64,000 nt of DNA from an uncultured Prevotella sp. (GCA_934254985.1 CAKQMS010000011.1:1-64000); one strand, 5' to 3'. Shown: positions 40,311-49,449, counted from the first letter of the stretch. A program made the numbers and translations. Notes: generated by a model not told the origin, from the sequence alone.

Positions 40311-41817
40311 CGGTATAGTATTTTATGTTTGACTTTATGATATGCTGTTTACTGTTTTGCTTGTCGGGCCAGTCTGCTGCAGGCGGTAGATATTCGTAGG
40401 CACCACAGTCGGGAGCATCGTCGCGCTTAGAGCCACGAATGTCGACCGGGGTAGCGGTGGCAGCATCGGCGGCAGAGATGGCGGCAGAGGTGCTGTCGAG
40501 CGAGAAATCGTAGTATAGATTGTCTTCGTCGATGATGGCGAAATGCTTCTTACCGTATTTTGTGGTGTCTTCTGCATCCTCGTAGACTACGGAGATGAAG
40601 CGAAGACTATCGGCGGTGGTCTCTTTCTCGGTGCGCATCACGCAATGGCGGAAACCAAAAGGAAGAGCCACAGCGCTGTCGGGAGCTGTGCGCATCACCA
40701 CGTCGGTGGCATAGCCTGTGAACAGGGAATTGCGACAATCGAGGGTGTCCATGCCTGTGCCTGCGCTAAAATAGAGTGCACCGGCACGGTTGGCATCGAA
40801 GGGATAGAACTGGGCAAAGGTGGAGCTGTTGACGAGGGTTTTGCCGCCCGTGATTTCGAGACAGTTGCCAAGGGTGTTGGAAACCACGGAGTTTTCGATT
40901 TTCAGATTCGAATAGTAGCTGCTGATGCCGAAGCCCTGACAGTTGTGAACCATAGAGCTGCTCAGCAAGAGTTTTTGGCGGCTAACATCCGAGGAGTCGA
41001 GAGCGATGGCATTGTAGGTACTGTGGATATCGGTATGCTGAAGGATGTTGTCGAACGACGAGGCGGTGAACTTGATGCCCTGCCATTGTCCAGACACACG
41101 GTCGTAGGGCAGATAGTCGAACATATGGTCGAGACGATCTCCACGAAGCACAACGGGATTGGACTGCGAGCCGAGGCTCTTGAGGGTGCCATAGACGGTG
41201 ATGCCTGCATCGCCATGGAAATAAAGGTTTAAGCCTTCTGCCAGGGTGAGTGTGGCAAGGCTGTCGACAACGATGCCGCCATATACCACAACAGGCTTGG
41301 CCTGGGCAAGCGTGGTGTCGGAAGAAATGCGAAGATTGCGGAGCAATATGGCATCCCACGACCATGAGCGCAGGCACACCTTCTGCTGTAGTCCGCTCTC
41401 GAGGGTAAACAAGAGGTTGTCTTCTACGAGCTGTGGAGCGGATTGCCCGTTCTTTGGCGAAGTGAGCTCAACGAAAACCCGTATGCTGTCTTTGTTGCGC
41501 ACTTCGATATCCGAGGTTTGAAATCCCGACTGCTGACCAAGGTATGTGCCATCTACATTTACTCTAAATCCCGACTGGTTGCCACGTTGCAAACGCACAT
41601 TGGAAAGGCGCAAGCCTTTGCCTGAGCGATTGTATACCCAAAAGGTTTTGGTGGGTGTGGGCACGGTAGAAAATGTGGTGTCGAGCAAAAGGGTGTCGGT
41701 GGACATAGATAATGAATATGCCGACGACTGTGTGAAGGAGTCGTCGTCCGTACAGCTTGTTGCGCCAAGGGCTAAGGCAAGCGTAGGTAGGAATATTTTG
41801 CAAAATATATTTCTCAT
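40285..41817 (-). CDS. Right-handed beta-helix lipoprotein
   Basis: The 510-residue protein has a lipoprotein signal (GATSCTDDD, Cys22) and a beta-sandwich-like N-terminal region (TFWVYNRSGKGLRLSNVRL), followed by a parallel beta-helix (about 175-420, for example GGIVVDSLATLTLAEGLNLY, later KIENSVVSNTLGNCLEITGG). The C-terminus ends DCGAYEYLPP, a motif common to choice-of-anchor/pectate-lyase-like secreted proteins. It is probably surface or periplasmic, perhaps polysaccharide-binding, with no catalytic residues recognised. It follows the MFS gene by 31 nt. Confidence 0.8.
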   Translation of the reverse strand: MRNIFCKIFLPTLALALGATSCTDDDSFTQSSAYSLSMSTDTLLLDTTFSTVPTPTKTFWVYNRSGKGLRLSNVRLQRGNQSGFRVNVDGTYLGQQSGFQTSDIEVRNKDSIRVFVELTSPKNGQSAPQLVEDNLLFTLESGLQQKVCLRSWSWDAILLRNLRISSDTTLAQAKPVVVYGGIVVDSLATLTLAEGLNLYFHGDAGITVYGTLKSLGSQSNPVVLRGDRLDHMFDYLPYDRVSGQWQGIKFTASSFDNILQHTDIHSTYNAIALDSSDVSRQKLLLSSSMVHNCQGFGISSYYSNLKIENSVVSNTLGNCLEITGGKTLVNSSTFAQFYPFDANRAGALYFSAGTGMDTLDCRNSLFTGYATDVVMRTAPDSAVALPFGFRHCVMRTEKETTADSLRFISVVYEDAEDTTKYGKKHFAIIDEDNLYYDFSLDSTSAAISAADAATATPVDIRGSKRDDAPDCGAYEYLPPAADWPDKQNSKQHIIKSNIKYYTDERNRSTH

Positions 41818-41848
41818 TATCTATAATAACGCATTTTTGGCAAAAATA

Positions 41849-43030
41849 TTATCTGTTTCGGTGAGACATATACCAAGGATGCAAAAGAAAATTGTAGGCC
41901 AAGAGCACAAATATGCTCAATGCTACCGCCGCGAGGTATATATTTGTCTTGTCGGCATTCAACACTCCGTAGGCAAGGGCTATGCCCGAAGACAGTCCAA
42001 ATTCCCATGCCAAGAAGTAGGTGCTCTGACTGGTGCCACGCTGACAATGGCGCGACAGCTTGATGAGAAAGAGCATGAAGCGTGTGGCAAAGATGCCCGC
42101 TCCAAAAGCGAAGAGCGCAGGCACTATCTTGTCGACTACTGGCAGTTGGCTGATGAGCAACATGGCAAGAGAAAGGAGCATGCAGATAAGACCTGTGATA
42201 GGCTCGCTCTTGAGGTCGGCATCAGAGAAAACTACCTTCTCGGAGATTATCGAGAGCACAAAGCCTGCAAACATAAAGCCGAAGAATTCCATGGTGTTGA
42301 CCGTCGACACTACCAAGCCTGCAGCCATGGTTGCCATGGCGAGGAGCAGGAACAAAGGAAAGCCCTGGAGAAGGAAGAAACGGTCGGTGGAATAGAGCGA
42401 AACATTGTCTTCGGGAGCACGGAACGGGAACTTGGCTCTACGCACAAAATAGATAGAGCAAAGACCCATGGCGCAAGCCACAAGAATGGTTGAACGATAG
42501 TCGATAAACTGACTGCATATCAAACCAATAGCACCACCCACAGCAAGGCTCACTCTGCCAAACCACGAAGAGATATAGTTGGCCTCGGTACGCATAAACG
42601 ATTCGCTGGTATCGATGACGAGAGTAGACATAAGCGTCATCTTGGCGAGTCCCATCAGGGCACCCATGAGCAATGCCACTACGCATCCGAACCAAATGCC
42701 TAAGTGGTGAGAAATGGGCAGATGCTCGTTGAAATACATAGAGCTAACGGTGAGCGTCAACGCAAATATCGAGAGCATGCACACCACATTGCGACGATAG
42801 CGCTGCACAAGATACGAGGTGAAACCGCCAAGCAGAAACAAGCCTATGGCGTAGGATATGGCTACGGCTCCCACCTCGCAGGTAGAGAAACCATGATATT
42901 TCATCAGATGCGACGGCATGATGGGTATAAGCATATACACCATCGACGACAACATGAGGTTTGCCAACGATAGCAACCAGAAGTCGCGATGCCAAAGGCG
43001 CAGATGAACAGGTGTGTTTTGTGTATCCAT
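41849..43030 (-). CDS. MFS transporter
   Basis: The 393-residue membrane protein has about 12 helices and the MFS layout: a first helix run (FWLLSLANLMLSSMVYMLIP), the loop 2-3 basic motif (LVQRYRRNVV), and a central loop before helix 7. It resembles Bacteroidales MFS exporters near nucleoside-related genes. The substrate cannot be told; the operon with cytidine deaminase and a HAD phosphatase makes nucleoside or sugar transport one possibility. It lies 40 nt after the HAD gene. Confidence 0.88.
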   Translation of the reverse strand: MDTQNTPVHLRLWHRDFWLLSLANLMLSSMVYMLIPIMPSHLMKYHGFSTCEVGAVAISYAIGLFLLGGFTSYLVQRYRRNVVCMLSIFALTLTVSSMYFNEHLPISHHLGIWFGCVVALLMGALMGLAKMTLMSTLVIDTSESFMRTEANYISSWFGRVSLAVGGAIGLICSQFIDYRSTILVACAMGLCSIYFVRRAKFPFRAPEDNVSLYSTDRFFLLQGFPLFLLLAMATMAAGLVVSTVNTMEFFGFMFAGFVLSIISEKVVFSDADLKSEPITGLICMLLSLAMLLISQLPVVDKIVPALFAFGAGIFATRFMLFLIKLSRHCQRGTSQSTYFLAWEFGLSSGIALAYGVLNADKTNIYLAAVALSIFVLLAYNFLLHPWYMSHRNR

Positions 43031-43070
43031 AACAATCTGAAAAGTCTGTTTTGTAAAAAATAGTTTGTGT

Positions 43071-43706
43071 TTATTCGAAGAAGAGGTCAGAAGGATTGAT
43101 GCCTACATAGTTGTCGATAACCTTGTGGGCATATTCTGCAATAGCCTCGCGAGAGTTTGTTGTGGCAAGACCGACGATAGCCATATTGGCTCCCTGCAAG
43201 CTCTTTAAGCCATTGAAGCTATCTTCGAAGCCTACACATTCGTCGACATTGGCACCAAACTTCTGTGCCGCCTTGAGATAGCAGTCGGGGGCTGGCTTCG
43301 ACTTTGCGAAGTCTTCGCTGGTGAGCACTTCGTCGAAATATGTTTTGAATTCGGGATGCTTGGCATAGACGTTATCCATCTTTTCGCGGTTGCTACTGGT
43401 AACAACGGCTGTCTTTACACCAATGCTGCGTAGTTTCGTTATAAACTGCTCAAAGCCAGCAACATATTCATAGTTCATATCAACCTCAAAATCGTTGAGT
43501 TCGCGAGTAATGTCAGCCTGCTTTTGTGGCTGGTCGTTGAAATACATATCATAAATCTGTACAAGAGTCATTCCCTTCACCTTATGCTCAAGTCCAGGCT
43601 CTTGCGGATAGTATTTCTTGAATTGGCTACCCCAAAATATTGTATACTGAGGCTCGGTATCGAATACCACGCCATCAAGGTCGAACAATGCTATATGTCT
43701 ATGCAT
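43071..43706 (-). CDS. HAD-superfamily phosphatase, beta-phosphoglucomutase-like
   Basis: The 211-residue protein has all HAD-IA motifs: DLDGVVFDTE (nucleophile Asp9, acid Asp11), VVTSSNREK (motif II), and SKPAPDCY with GFEDSFNGLKS (motifs III and IV). The cap resembles beta-phosphoglucomutase or phosphonoacetaldehyde-type members. It probably removes phosphate from a small sugar phosphate or nucleotide. It is the first gene of the operon, with a TAACTTTG box (43733-43740) 27 nt upstream. Confidence 0.9.
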   Translation of the reverse strand: MHRHIALFDLDGVVFDTEPQYTIFWGSQFKKYYPQEPGLEHKVKGMTLVQIYDMYFNDQPQKQADITRELNDFEVDMNYEYVAGFEQFITKLRSIGVKTAVVTSSNREKMDNVYAKHPEFKTYFDEVLTSEDFAKSKPAPDCYLKAAQKFGANVDECVGFEDSFNGLKSLQGANMAIVGLATTNSREAIAEYAHKVIDNYVGINPSDLFFE

Positions 43707-43732
43707 GTAATAATATTATCTTAAACTTGCTG

Positions 43733-43740
43733 CAAAGTTA
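43733..43740 (-). promoter_or_regulatory. -7 box of the HAD-MFS-lipoprotein-cdd operon
   Basis: TAACTTTG on the minus strand; the upstream TTTG is not at standard spacing. Confidence 0.6.
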
Positions 43741-43823
43741 CTGCAAAATTTCGATTAAGCGAAAAGAATTGCAATTTATTGAAAAAAAATGAGGTAATGG
43801 CGGGCGAAGATAATAAGTTTTAT

Positions 43824-43831
43824 TACCTTTG
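43824..43831 (+). promoter_or_regulatory. -7 box of the rsmG-ruvC operon
   Basis: TACCTTTG lies 29 nt before rsmG ATG 43860, so the longer frame from 43779 is unlikely to be translated. Confidence 0.65.
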
Positions 43832-43859
43832 CATAGAATATAAATATAATAATGTAGAA

Positions 43860-44483
43860 ATGATTGAAATTATAAAGAAGTATTTCCCAAATCTGAGCGA
43901 TAAGCAGATGGAGCAATTCGAAATGCTCGACGCACTATATCGCGACTGGAACTCGAAGATAAACGTGATATCACGCAAAGATATCGACAACCTGTACGAA
44001 CACCACGTGCTCCACTCGCTGGGCATAGCAAAAGAGATTACCTTTAAGGCTGGCAGCGAGATTCTCGACTTCGGCACAGGCGGAGGCTTCCCTGGCATTC
44101 CGTTGGCAATACTGTTTCCGGAGGTGAAGTTTAAGCTCATCGACGGTACAGGCAAGAAGATAAGAGTGGCTACCGAGGTGGCTACTGCTTTGAAGCTCAC
44201 CAATGTGGTGGCAGAACACAAACGTGGCGAAGAGGAGAAAGGAAAATACGACTTTGTGGTGAGCCGTGCCGTGATGCCACTACCCGACCTTGTAAAGATT
44301 GTGCGCAAGAATATTTCGAAAACTCAGCGCAATTCGCATCCTAACGGCATTTTCTGTCTAAAGGGTGGCGACCTGACAAGCGAGATGCAGCCTTTTGGCA
44401 AATCGGGAATGATAACGCCATTGAGCAATTTCTTCGACGAAGAATGGTTTAAAGAGAAATACGTGGCATACACGCAACTATAA
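43860..44483 (+). CDS. rsmG: 16S rRNA (guanine527-N7) methyltransferase RsmG
   Basis: The 207-residue protein has the SAM-binding LDFGTGGGFPGIPLAI (about 73-88), the upstream WNSKINVISRKD and LYEHHVLHSLG signatures of RsmG, and FVVSRAV. It methylates G527 of 16S rRNA. The conserved sequence begins near MIEIIKKYFPNLSDKQ, so ATG 43860 is the natural start; the frame is open back to 43779 but that part precedes the promoter box. Confidence 0.94.
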   Translation: MIEIIKKYFPNLSDKQMEQFEMLDALYRDWNSKINVISRKDIDNLYEHHVLHSLGIAKEITFKAGSEILDFGTGGGFPGIPLAILFPEVKFKLIDGTGKKIRVATEVATALKLTNVVAEHKRGEEEKGKYDFVVSRAVMPLPDLVKIVRKNISKTQRNSHPNGIFCLKGGDLTSEMQPFGKSGMITPLSNFFDEEWFKEKYVAYTQL

Positions 44484-44505
44484 GAACAATTACATATATT
44501 AAACG

Positions 44506-45150
44506 ATGTTGAATATAAAGAAATTCACTTGCAATATGTTGCAGGAAAACTGCTATGTTGTGAGCGACGAAACTAAGGAATGTATGATTGTGGACTGTGG
44601 AGCTTTCTATCCCGAAGAGCGACAGGCCATAGTAGACTATATCAGAACAAACGACCTGAAGCCTATGCACCTCGTGGCTACTCATGGACATTTCGACCAC
44701 AACTTTGGCAACGACACCATATACAAGGAGTTTGGACTGAAGCCTGAGATTCATCGTAAAGACGAGAGATTGCTGCAGACCATCGGCGACCAAGCAATGA
44801 CCATAGTGGGAGCAAACATAGACGCTGAGATGCCTGCTGCAGGCAGACTGCTGAGCGAAAACGACACCATAGAATTTGGTAGCCATAAGTTTGTGGTGAT
44901 AGAAACTCCAGGACACTCGCCTGGCGGAGTGTTCTATTATTGCAAGGAGGAGAATGTGGCTTTCAGCGGCGACACATTGTTTAAGGGAAGCATAGGCAGA
45001 ACCGACTTTGTGGGCGGCTCGATGTTTATGCTCATTCAGAGCCTCAGAATGATTAGCCAGATGCCCGACGAGGTGAAGCTGTTGCCTGGTCATGGTCCTG
45101 AGACAAGCATTGGCGAAGAGGTGGCTCACAACCCTTATATCGACAGATAG
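44506..45150 (+). CDS. Metallo-beta-lactamase fold hydrolase (glyoxalase II-like)
   Basis: The 214-residue protein has the MBL metal motif THGHFDHNFG (about 63-72), later His and Asp ligands (HSPGGV, FSGDTLFKGSIGRTD) and the final LLPGHGPETSIGEE. It is in the YcbL/glyoxalase-II group, hydrolysing thioesters or similar small compounds, but the true substrate is unknown. It lies 22 nt after rsmG and 4 nt before ruvC. Confidence 0.92.
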   Translation: MLNIKKFTCNMLQENCYVVSDETKECMIVDCGAFYPEERQAIVDYIRTNDLKPMHLVATHGHFDHNFGNDTIYKEFGLKPEIHRKDERLLQTIGDQAMTIVGANIDAEMPAAGRLLSENDTIEFGSHKFVVIETPGHSPGGVFYYCKEENVAFSGDTLFKGSIGRTDFVGGSMFMLIQSLRMISQMPDEVKLLPGHGPETSIGEEVAHNPYIDR

Positions 45151-45154
45151 AAAT

Positions 45155-45742
45155 ATGATACCTGCTAACGGCAAAAACAAAACAGAAAAGATAATCCTCG
45201 GCATAGACCCCGGAACTAACGTGACGGGATATGGCGTGATAAAGGCTATTGGCAACAAGGCTGAGATGGTGGCAATGGGCGTGATAGACCTCAGAAAGAT
45301 TAGCGACCCATACCTGCGACTGGGAAAGATTTCGGAGCGTGTGCAGGGCATCATCGACTCTTATCTGCCCGACGAGATGGCTATCGAAGCCCCTTTCTTC
45401 GGCAAGAACGTGCAGTCGATGCTAAAGCTGGGCAGAGCGCAGGGCGTGGCTATAGCTGCCGCCATACGCCACTCGGTGCCCATTCACGAATATGCGCCAC
45501 TAAAAATAAAGATGGCGATAACGGGAAATGGCTCGGCAAGCAAAGAGCAGGTGGCAGGAATGCTGATGCGACTGCTACACCTGAAGGAAGACGAAATGCC
45601 GAAGTTTATGGATGCCACGGATGCCCTTGGTGCTGCATACTGCCATTTTATGCAGATGGGAAAACCCGTTGCCGACACCCACTATAGAGGATGGAAAGAC
45701 TTTGTGGCAAGAAACCAAAGTAGAGTTAAAAACGACGAATAG
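45155..45742 (+). CDS. ruvC: Holliday-junction resolvase RuvC
   Basis: The 195-residue protein has the RuvC acidic residues in context: LGIDPGTNVTGYG (Asp18), DEMAIEAPFFGKNVQS (Glu78) and DATDALGAAYCH (late Asp). It cuts Holliday junctions in RuvABC recombination. Start 45155 gives the conserved N-terminus; the frame runs back to 45092 inside the MBL gene. Confidence 0.95.
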   Translation: MIPANGKNKTEKIILGIDPGTNVTGYGVIKAIGNKAEMVAMGVIDLRKISDPYLRLGKISERVQGIIDSYLPDEMAIEAPFFGKNVQSMLKLGRAQGVAIAAAIRHSVPIHEYAPLKIKMAITGNGSASKEQVAGMLMRLLHLKEDEMPKFMDATDALGAAYCHFMQMGKPVADTHYRGWKDFVARNQSRVKNDE

Positions 45743-45761
45743 CAAGAAATACACAAACGCA

Positions 45762-47246
45762 ATGCAGAAGATAATAAACATCAAAGAGGGTGTGACCCGC
45801 ATGCCCGAATGGCGAATGGCAAAGCCTGTGAACTTTCAGTCTGAAGATGACGAACATATAGCAATAGTTGGTCCTAATGGCGGTGGCAAATCGATGTTTG
45901 TAGACATCATCGTGGGCAGACACCCACTACTGATGCACGACCCGGAATATGATTTTGCACCAAGCACCAAACCATTGGTGAGCGACAATATCAAATACAT
46001 CACCTTCCGCGACACCTATGGTGGCGACAACGACCGCACATACTATTTGCAGCAACGATGGAATCAGCAAGAGATAGATGCCGAAACTCCTACAGCCAAA
46101 GATAAGCTGGAAGAAGCTTTCCTCATGGCGGGCGAAGATACGGCTGAGCGCAGAGAATGGCAGAAGCATATCTATAAGCTATTCCACATGGAGCACTTCT
46201 TGGATAAATATGTGATATTGCTGTCGAGCGGCGAACTAAGAAAGTTTAAGCTCGCCACAATGCTCTTTGCCGAGCCAAGGGTGCTGATAATGGATAATCC
46301 ATTTATCGGACTTGACGACGAAACCCGACATCAGCTCACAGAACTGCTCACGGAGTTGAGCCACGAGCGTGCATTGCAGATAATTCTTGTGTTGTCGAAA
46401 TCAGACGACATTCCTCCTTTTATCACTCACATCGTTGAGGTGAAGGATATGATTGTAGGCGAAAAGATGACTAAGGAGGATTTTCTCGCCACAAGAGAGC
46501 CATTGCCAACGAGCGTGCTGAGCAAAGAAAAGGCGGAGGCTATATTGGCGTTGCCACACAAAGACAACGACTATAATGCCAACGTGGTGGTGAAGATGGA
46601 CAAGGTGAGCATCGTTTATGGCGAGCGAACAATATTGAAAGACCTCGACTGGACTATCCACAACGGCGAACGATGGGCGCTGTCGGGACAAAATGGCGCA
46701 GGAAAGTCGACGCTGCTGAGCCTTGTTTGTGCCGACAATCCGCAGAGCTATGCTTGCAACATCACGCTCTTCGACCATGAGCGTGGTACTGGCGAGAGCA
46801 TTTGGGATATAAAGAAGCATATAGGATATGTGTCGCCTGAGATGCACCGCTCATATCAGCGCGATATGCCTTGCTTAAGAATTGTGGCGAGCGGACTGAA
46901 AGATTCCATCGGACTATATGTTAGACCTGAGGAGTCGGAGTATGAGCAATGCCGCTTCTGGATGAACATCTTCGGACTGGAAGGGATAGAAGATCGCAGC
47001 TTTATGAAGCTCTCGTCGGGCGAGCAGCGCCTTGTGCTCCTTGCCCGTGCCTTCGTCAGAGACCCTGAGCTGCTGATATTGGACGAGCCGCTGCATGGCC
47101 TGGACAACAAAAACCGAAAGCTGGTGAAGGAGGTTATAAATACTTTCTGTCAGCGACCAGGCAAAACTCTTATCATGGTGACACACTATAAAGAGGAGCT
47201 GCCTCCATGCATAGACCATAGCATATTCCTGAAAAGGCAGGTGTAG
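45762..47246 (+). CDS. Double ABC ATPase, ModF/photorepair-like
   Basis: The 494-residue soluble protein has two ABC domains: Walker A GPNGGGKS and signature LSSGELRKF in the first, GQNGAGKS and LSSGEQRLV in the second. The second Walker B (LLILDEPLHGLD) is canonical; in the first (VLIMDNPFIGLDD) the catalytic Glu is Asn, so only the second site is likely to hydrolyse well. Family members resemble E. coli ModF, of unclear function. It follows ruvC by 19 nt. Confidence 0.88.
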   Translation: MQKIINIKEGVTRMPEWRMAKPVNFQSEDDEHIAIVGPNGGGKSMFVDIIVGRHPLLMHDPEYDFAPSTKPLVSDNIKYITFRDTYGGDNDRTYYLQQRWNQQEIDAETPTAKDKLEEAFLMAGEDTAERREWQKHIYKLFHMEHFLDKYVILLSSGELRKFKLATMLFAEPRVLIMDNPFIGLDDETRHQLTELLTELSHERALQIILVLSKSDDIPPFITHIVEVKDMIVGEKMTKEDFLATREPLPTSVLSKEKAEAILALPHKDNDYNANVVVKMDKVSIVYGERTILKDLDWTIHNGERWALSGQNGAGKSTLLSLVCADNPQSYACNITLFDHERGTGESIWDIKKHIGYVSPEMHRSYQRDMPCLRIVASGLKDSIGLYVRPEESEYEQCRFWMNIFGLEGIEDRSFMKLSSGEQRLVLLARAFVRDPELLILDEPLHGLDNKNRKLVKEVINTFCQRPGKTLIMVTHYKEELPPCIDHSIFLKRQV

Positions 47247-47252
47247 GGACAG

Positions 47253-47285
47253 CCTCTCCCCCAACCCCTCCCCAAAAGGGAGGGG
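47253..47285. repeat. Short C/G-rich palindromic intergenic repeat
   Basis: A CTCTCCCCCAACCCCTCCCC run is followed by AAAA and GGGAGGGG, so an 8-bp stem can form (47266-47273 with 47278-47285). This is the kind of dispersed intergenic repeat seen in Prevotella and relatives; it might also end the rsmG operon. Confidence 0.65.
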
Positions 47286-47364
47286 AGTAATTAGACTCAT
47301 GACAAAACGAGGCTATTTATAAAGGCTAATGTTTAATTGATAATGGTTAATGAATAATTGGTAT

Positions 47365-47856
47365 ATGAAAAAGGTATTTTTAGTCATTGCCATCGCATTG
47401 ATGATGGTAGGACAAGCAAAGGCACAGGAAGTGGCTAACGAGATAAAGCGAATTTCTAAAGCCGTGGTCGACGACCCAAAGCAAGACGTGCAAGTGCGCC
47501 GCGTAGCCTACTTCAAAGTAAACGCAGTAGACTATATGAAAATGAAGATTCGCGATATTGTGGCTAACAACCCAAAGGACAAGGAGGCGATAAATAAAAA
47601 TATCAAGATGGTGAACGAGCAAGCTTACGCCATGTATGAGTTTGTGAATCTCTACATCAAGCAACTTGCTGAAGCTAAGACTCCTGAGTCGAAGGATCTT
47701 GTAGGAAAAGAGTTTCGCGCAGCATCATTGAACAATCCTTTGTTCAACGACACCGACCTCGAGGTGGTGCAGTCATACGTGAACAACGACACCTACCTCA
47801 CCCGCTTCTCGCTCGACACTAATTGGGTGAAAGCACTCGAAGAGGTGAAGAACTAA
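47365..47856 (+). CDS. Secreted protein of unknown function
   Basis: The 163-residue protein has a signal peptide (MKKVFLVIAIALMMVGQAKA) and a helical mature part, charged and without cysteines (EIKRISKAVVDDPKQDVQVR, then MKMKIRDIVANNPKDKEAIN). No family is recognised. It is a single gene, about 120 nt after the ABC gene, with a strong terminator at 47926. Start 47365 is preferred over 47350 because it gives the typical signal peptide. Confidence 0.75.
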   Translation: MKKVFLVIAIALMMVGQAKAQEVANEIKRISKAVVDDPKQDVQVRRVAYFKVNAVDYMKMKIRDIVANNPKDKEAINKNIKMVNEQAYAMYEFVNLYIKQLAEAKTPESKDLVGKEFRAASLNNPLFNDTDLEVVQSYVNNDTYLTRFSLDTNWVKALEEVKN

Positions 47857-47925
47857 GAGTGAAGATTGAAGAGTGAAGAATTATATAGTCTTATCTGCAG
47901 GATCACCGAAAAGGTGTAGAATTAA

Positions 47926-47965
47926 AAAATGGGCGGATGCAATGTTGTTTGCATCCGCCCATTTT
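47926..47965. terminator. Bidirectional terminator between the secreted protein and the cytidylate-kinase-like gene
   Basis: A 17-bp perfect stem (47926-47942 with 47949-47965) lies between the two convergent genes, with A residues to the left and T residues to the right. Confidence 0.9.
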
Positions 47966-47981
47966 ATTATGTCCTATGCCA

Positions 47982-48605
47982 TTACTCATCAATAAAGCGC
48001 ATGAGGAAGTCTACAGCGCCATTGACACCAAACTTGGTTACGTCGAGAGCAATGTCGTAGTTGCGGCTATCATACCAGTCTTTGCCGGTGAAAGTCTTGG
48101 TGTATAGTTCGCGAGTGTAGTCGTTGTCTTCGATAAGGATTCGCGCTTTCTCCTCGTCAACATCGTAGCGCTCCATGATTCTCGCTATACGACGGTCTAA
48201 CGAAGAATGAAGGAATATGCGCAACTTGTTAGGATGAGCCTTGAAAACATCAAAGCCACAGCGACCAACAACCACGCAGCTCTCTTCTTCGGCAATGCGT
48301 TTCATCTCTGAAGCCTGAGCATAAAATAGTTGGCGACTCGTAACTTCGCGCTCCACCACCTTATATTCGTTTACAGAGACAAACGACTTATAGAACATCG
48401 AGAAGTCCTCCCACCACGATGGTCGTTTGTTTTCTAACTCGGCAGCCTCCGACTCTGTAAGGTTAAACTTATGAGCCACGGCCGTCAATATCTGCTTGTC
48501 TATGAGTTTCACTTCCAATCTTTTTGCAAGCTCGGCAGCTATCTCATGACCGCCAGTACCAAACTGTCTGTTGACAGTAATCACAAATCGTTCACGTCTA
48601 TCCAT
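47982..48605 (-). CDS. Cytidylate-kinase-like family protein
   Basis: The 207-residue protein has a P-loop-like VNRQFGTGGHEIA near the N-terminus, then VVVGRCGFDVF and a helix LHSSLDRRIARIMERYD typical of the cytidylate-kinase-like family (NMP-kinase fold). True cytidylate kinases have GxxGxGKG/S; here the Lys is replaced, so phosphorylation of CMP is not assured. Start 48605 (MDRRERFVITVNRQFG) aligns better than 48614. A weak -7 box (TAAGTTTG) lies at 48675-48682. Confidence 0.85.
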   Translation of the reverse strand: MDRRERFVITVNRQFGTGGHEIAAELAKRLEVKLIDKQILTAVAHKFNLTESEAAELENKRPSWWEDFSMFYKSFVSVNEYKVVEREVTSRQLFYAQASEMKRIAEEESCVVVGRCGFDVFKAHPNKLRIFLHSSLDRRIARIMERYDVDEEKARILIEDNDYTRELYTKTFTGKDWYDSRNYDIALDVTKFGVNGAVDFLMRFIDE

Positions 48606-48761
48606 AGCAAACAAGAGTTTACGGTTTCGACAATAATGTCATCCACCGATGGTTAGCAATAAGTTATCATTGGCAAACTTAAACAATTTGCTCGACATTT
48701 CCAAGTTTTTATCGATAAAAATGGCGTCGATATGAGAAAGGCATGGCGTAATAACGCAAAA

Positions 48762-48792
48762 AAAGTCGCATGCCTTAACGACATGCGACTTT
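48762..48792 (-). terminator. Terminator of the rpmB-rpmG-DUF4295 operon
   Basis: A 9-bp stem (48764-48772 with 48782-48790) with T residues beyond it when read leftward, directly after the DUF4295 gene. Confidence 0.8.
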
Positions 48793-48815
48793 ATTATAAT
48801 AGAATAATGTAATTC

Positions 48816-48974
48816 TTACTTCTTAAAGAAGTCCTTAACATCCTCATTACGAACCATACGCTCATCGAAGATGTAAGCACCAGTCTTAGGGCTCTTAACC
48901 ATCTTGATAACCTTTGTGTATGCACGTCCGTCGGTAGAACCTTCGTGGAGGGTAGCGACCGCTTTCTTAGCCAT
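48816..48974 (-). CDS. DUF4295 protein, candidate Bacteroidota-specific ribosomal protein
   Basis: A 52-codon frame encodes MAKKAVATLHEGSTDGRAY, then VIKMVKSPKTGAYIFDERMV and ends VKDFFKK. It is DUF4295, found almost only in Bacteroidota and always after rpmB and rpmG. I recall structural work on a Bacteroidota ribosome (Flavobacterium) that named an extra large-subunit protein bL38; DUF4295 is my candidate for it, from operon position and basic composition. It is 17 nt after rpmG and ends at a terminator. Confidence 0.85.
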   Translation of the reverse strand: MAKKAVATLHEGSTDGRAYTKVIKMVKSPKTGAYIFDERMVRNEDVKDFFKK

Positions 48975-48991
48975 AGTTTAAATCTCCTTTA

Positions 48992-49180
48992 TTACTTAAT
49001 CTCCTTGTGAAGAGTCATCTTCTTAAGGATTGGGTTATACTTCATCAACTCAAGACGCTCAGGAGAGTTCTTGCGATTCTTTGTGGTAACGTAACGGCTT
49101 GTTCCTGGAAGACCACTGTTCTTCATTTCAGTGCACTCGAGGATAACCTGTACCCTATTGCCTTTAGCTTTCTTTGCCAT
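48992..49180 (-). CDS. rpmG: 50S ribosomal protein bL33
   Basis: The 62-residue protein is L33 of the zinc-free class: [20 protein letters not shown], then [20 protein letters not shown] and [13 protein letters not shown]. It lies between L28 and DUF4295, 5 nt after rpmB. The lack of paired CxxC knots marks the C-minus form, which tolerates low zinc. Identification is firm. Confidence 0.97.
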   Translation of the reverse strand: MAKKAKGNRVQVILECTEMKNSGLPGTSRYVTTKNRKNSPERLELMKYNPILKKMTLHKEIK

Positions 49181-49185
49181 GGTAA

Positions 49186-49449
49186 TTAATCTCCTATAAC
49201 TTTAATGTCCTTCCAATCGCAATAACCCTTGGCAACTGCCTGCTTAAGAGCTGCGTCAAGACCAACTTTATTAATAAGACGGAGACCAGCAGCGCTGATC
49301 TTAAGTGAAATCCAGCACTCCTCTTCTACATAGTAGAATTTCTTGCTGAAAAGGTTAACGTCAAAGGAACGCTTTGTGCGATGCTTTGAGTGAGACACAT
49401 TACAACCTATCTGTGCCTTCTTACCTGTAATCTGACAAATCTTAGACAT
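49186..49449 (-). CDS. rpmB: 50S ribosomal protein bL28
   Basis: The 87-residue protein is L28: [20 protein letters not shown], then [12 protein letters not shown] and the C-terminal [20 protein letters not shown]. It has no CxxC zinc pairs beyond isolated cysteines. It is the first gene of the ribosomal operon, 50 nt downstream of a textbook Bacteroidota promoter. Confidence 0.97.
   Translation of the reverse strand: MSKICQITGKKAQIGCNVSHSKHRTKRSFDVNLFSKKFYYVEEECWISLKISAAGLRLINKVGLDAALKQAVAKGYCDWKDIKVIGD

Noticed and set aside
47253..47285. C/G-rich palindrome as a specific regulatory site
   Set aside because: Its form matches dispersed intergenic repeats common in this group, so no special role is claimed.
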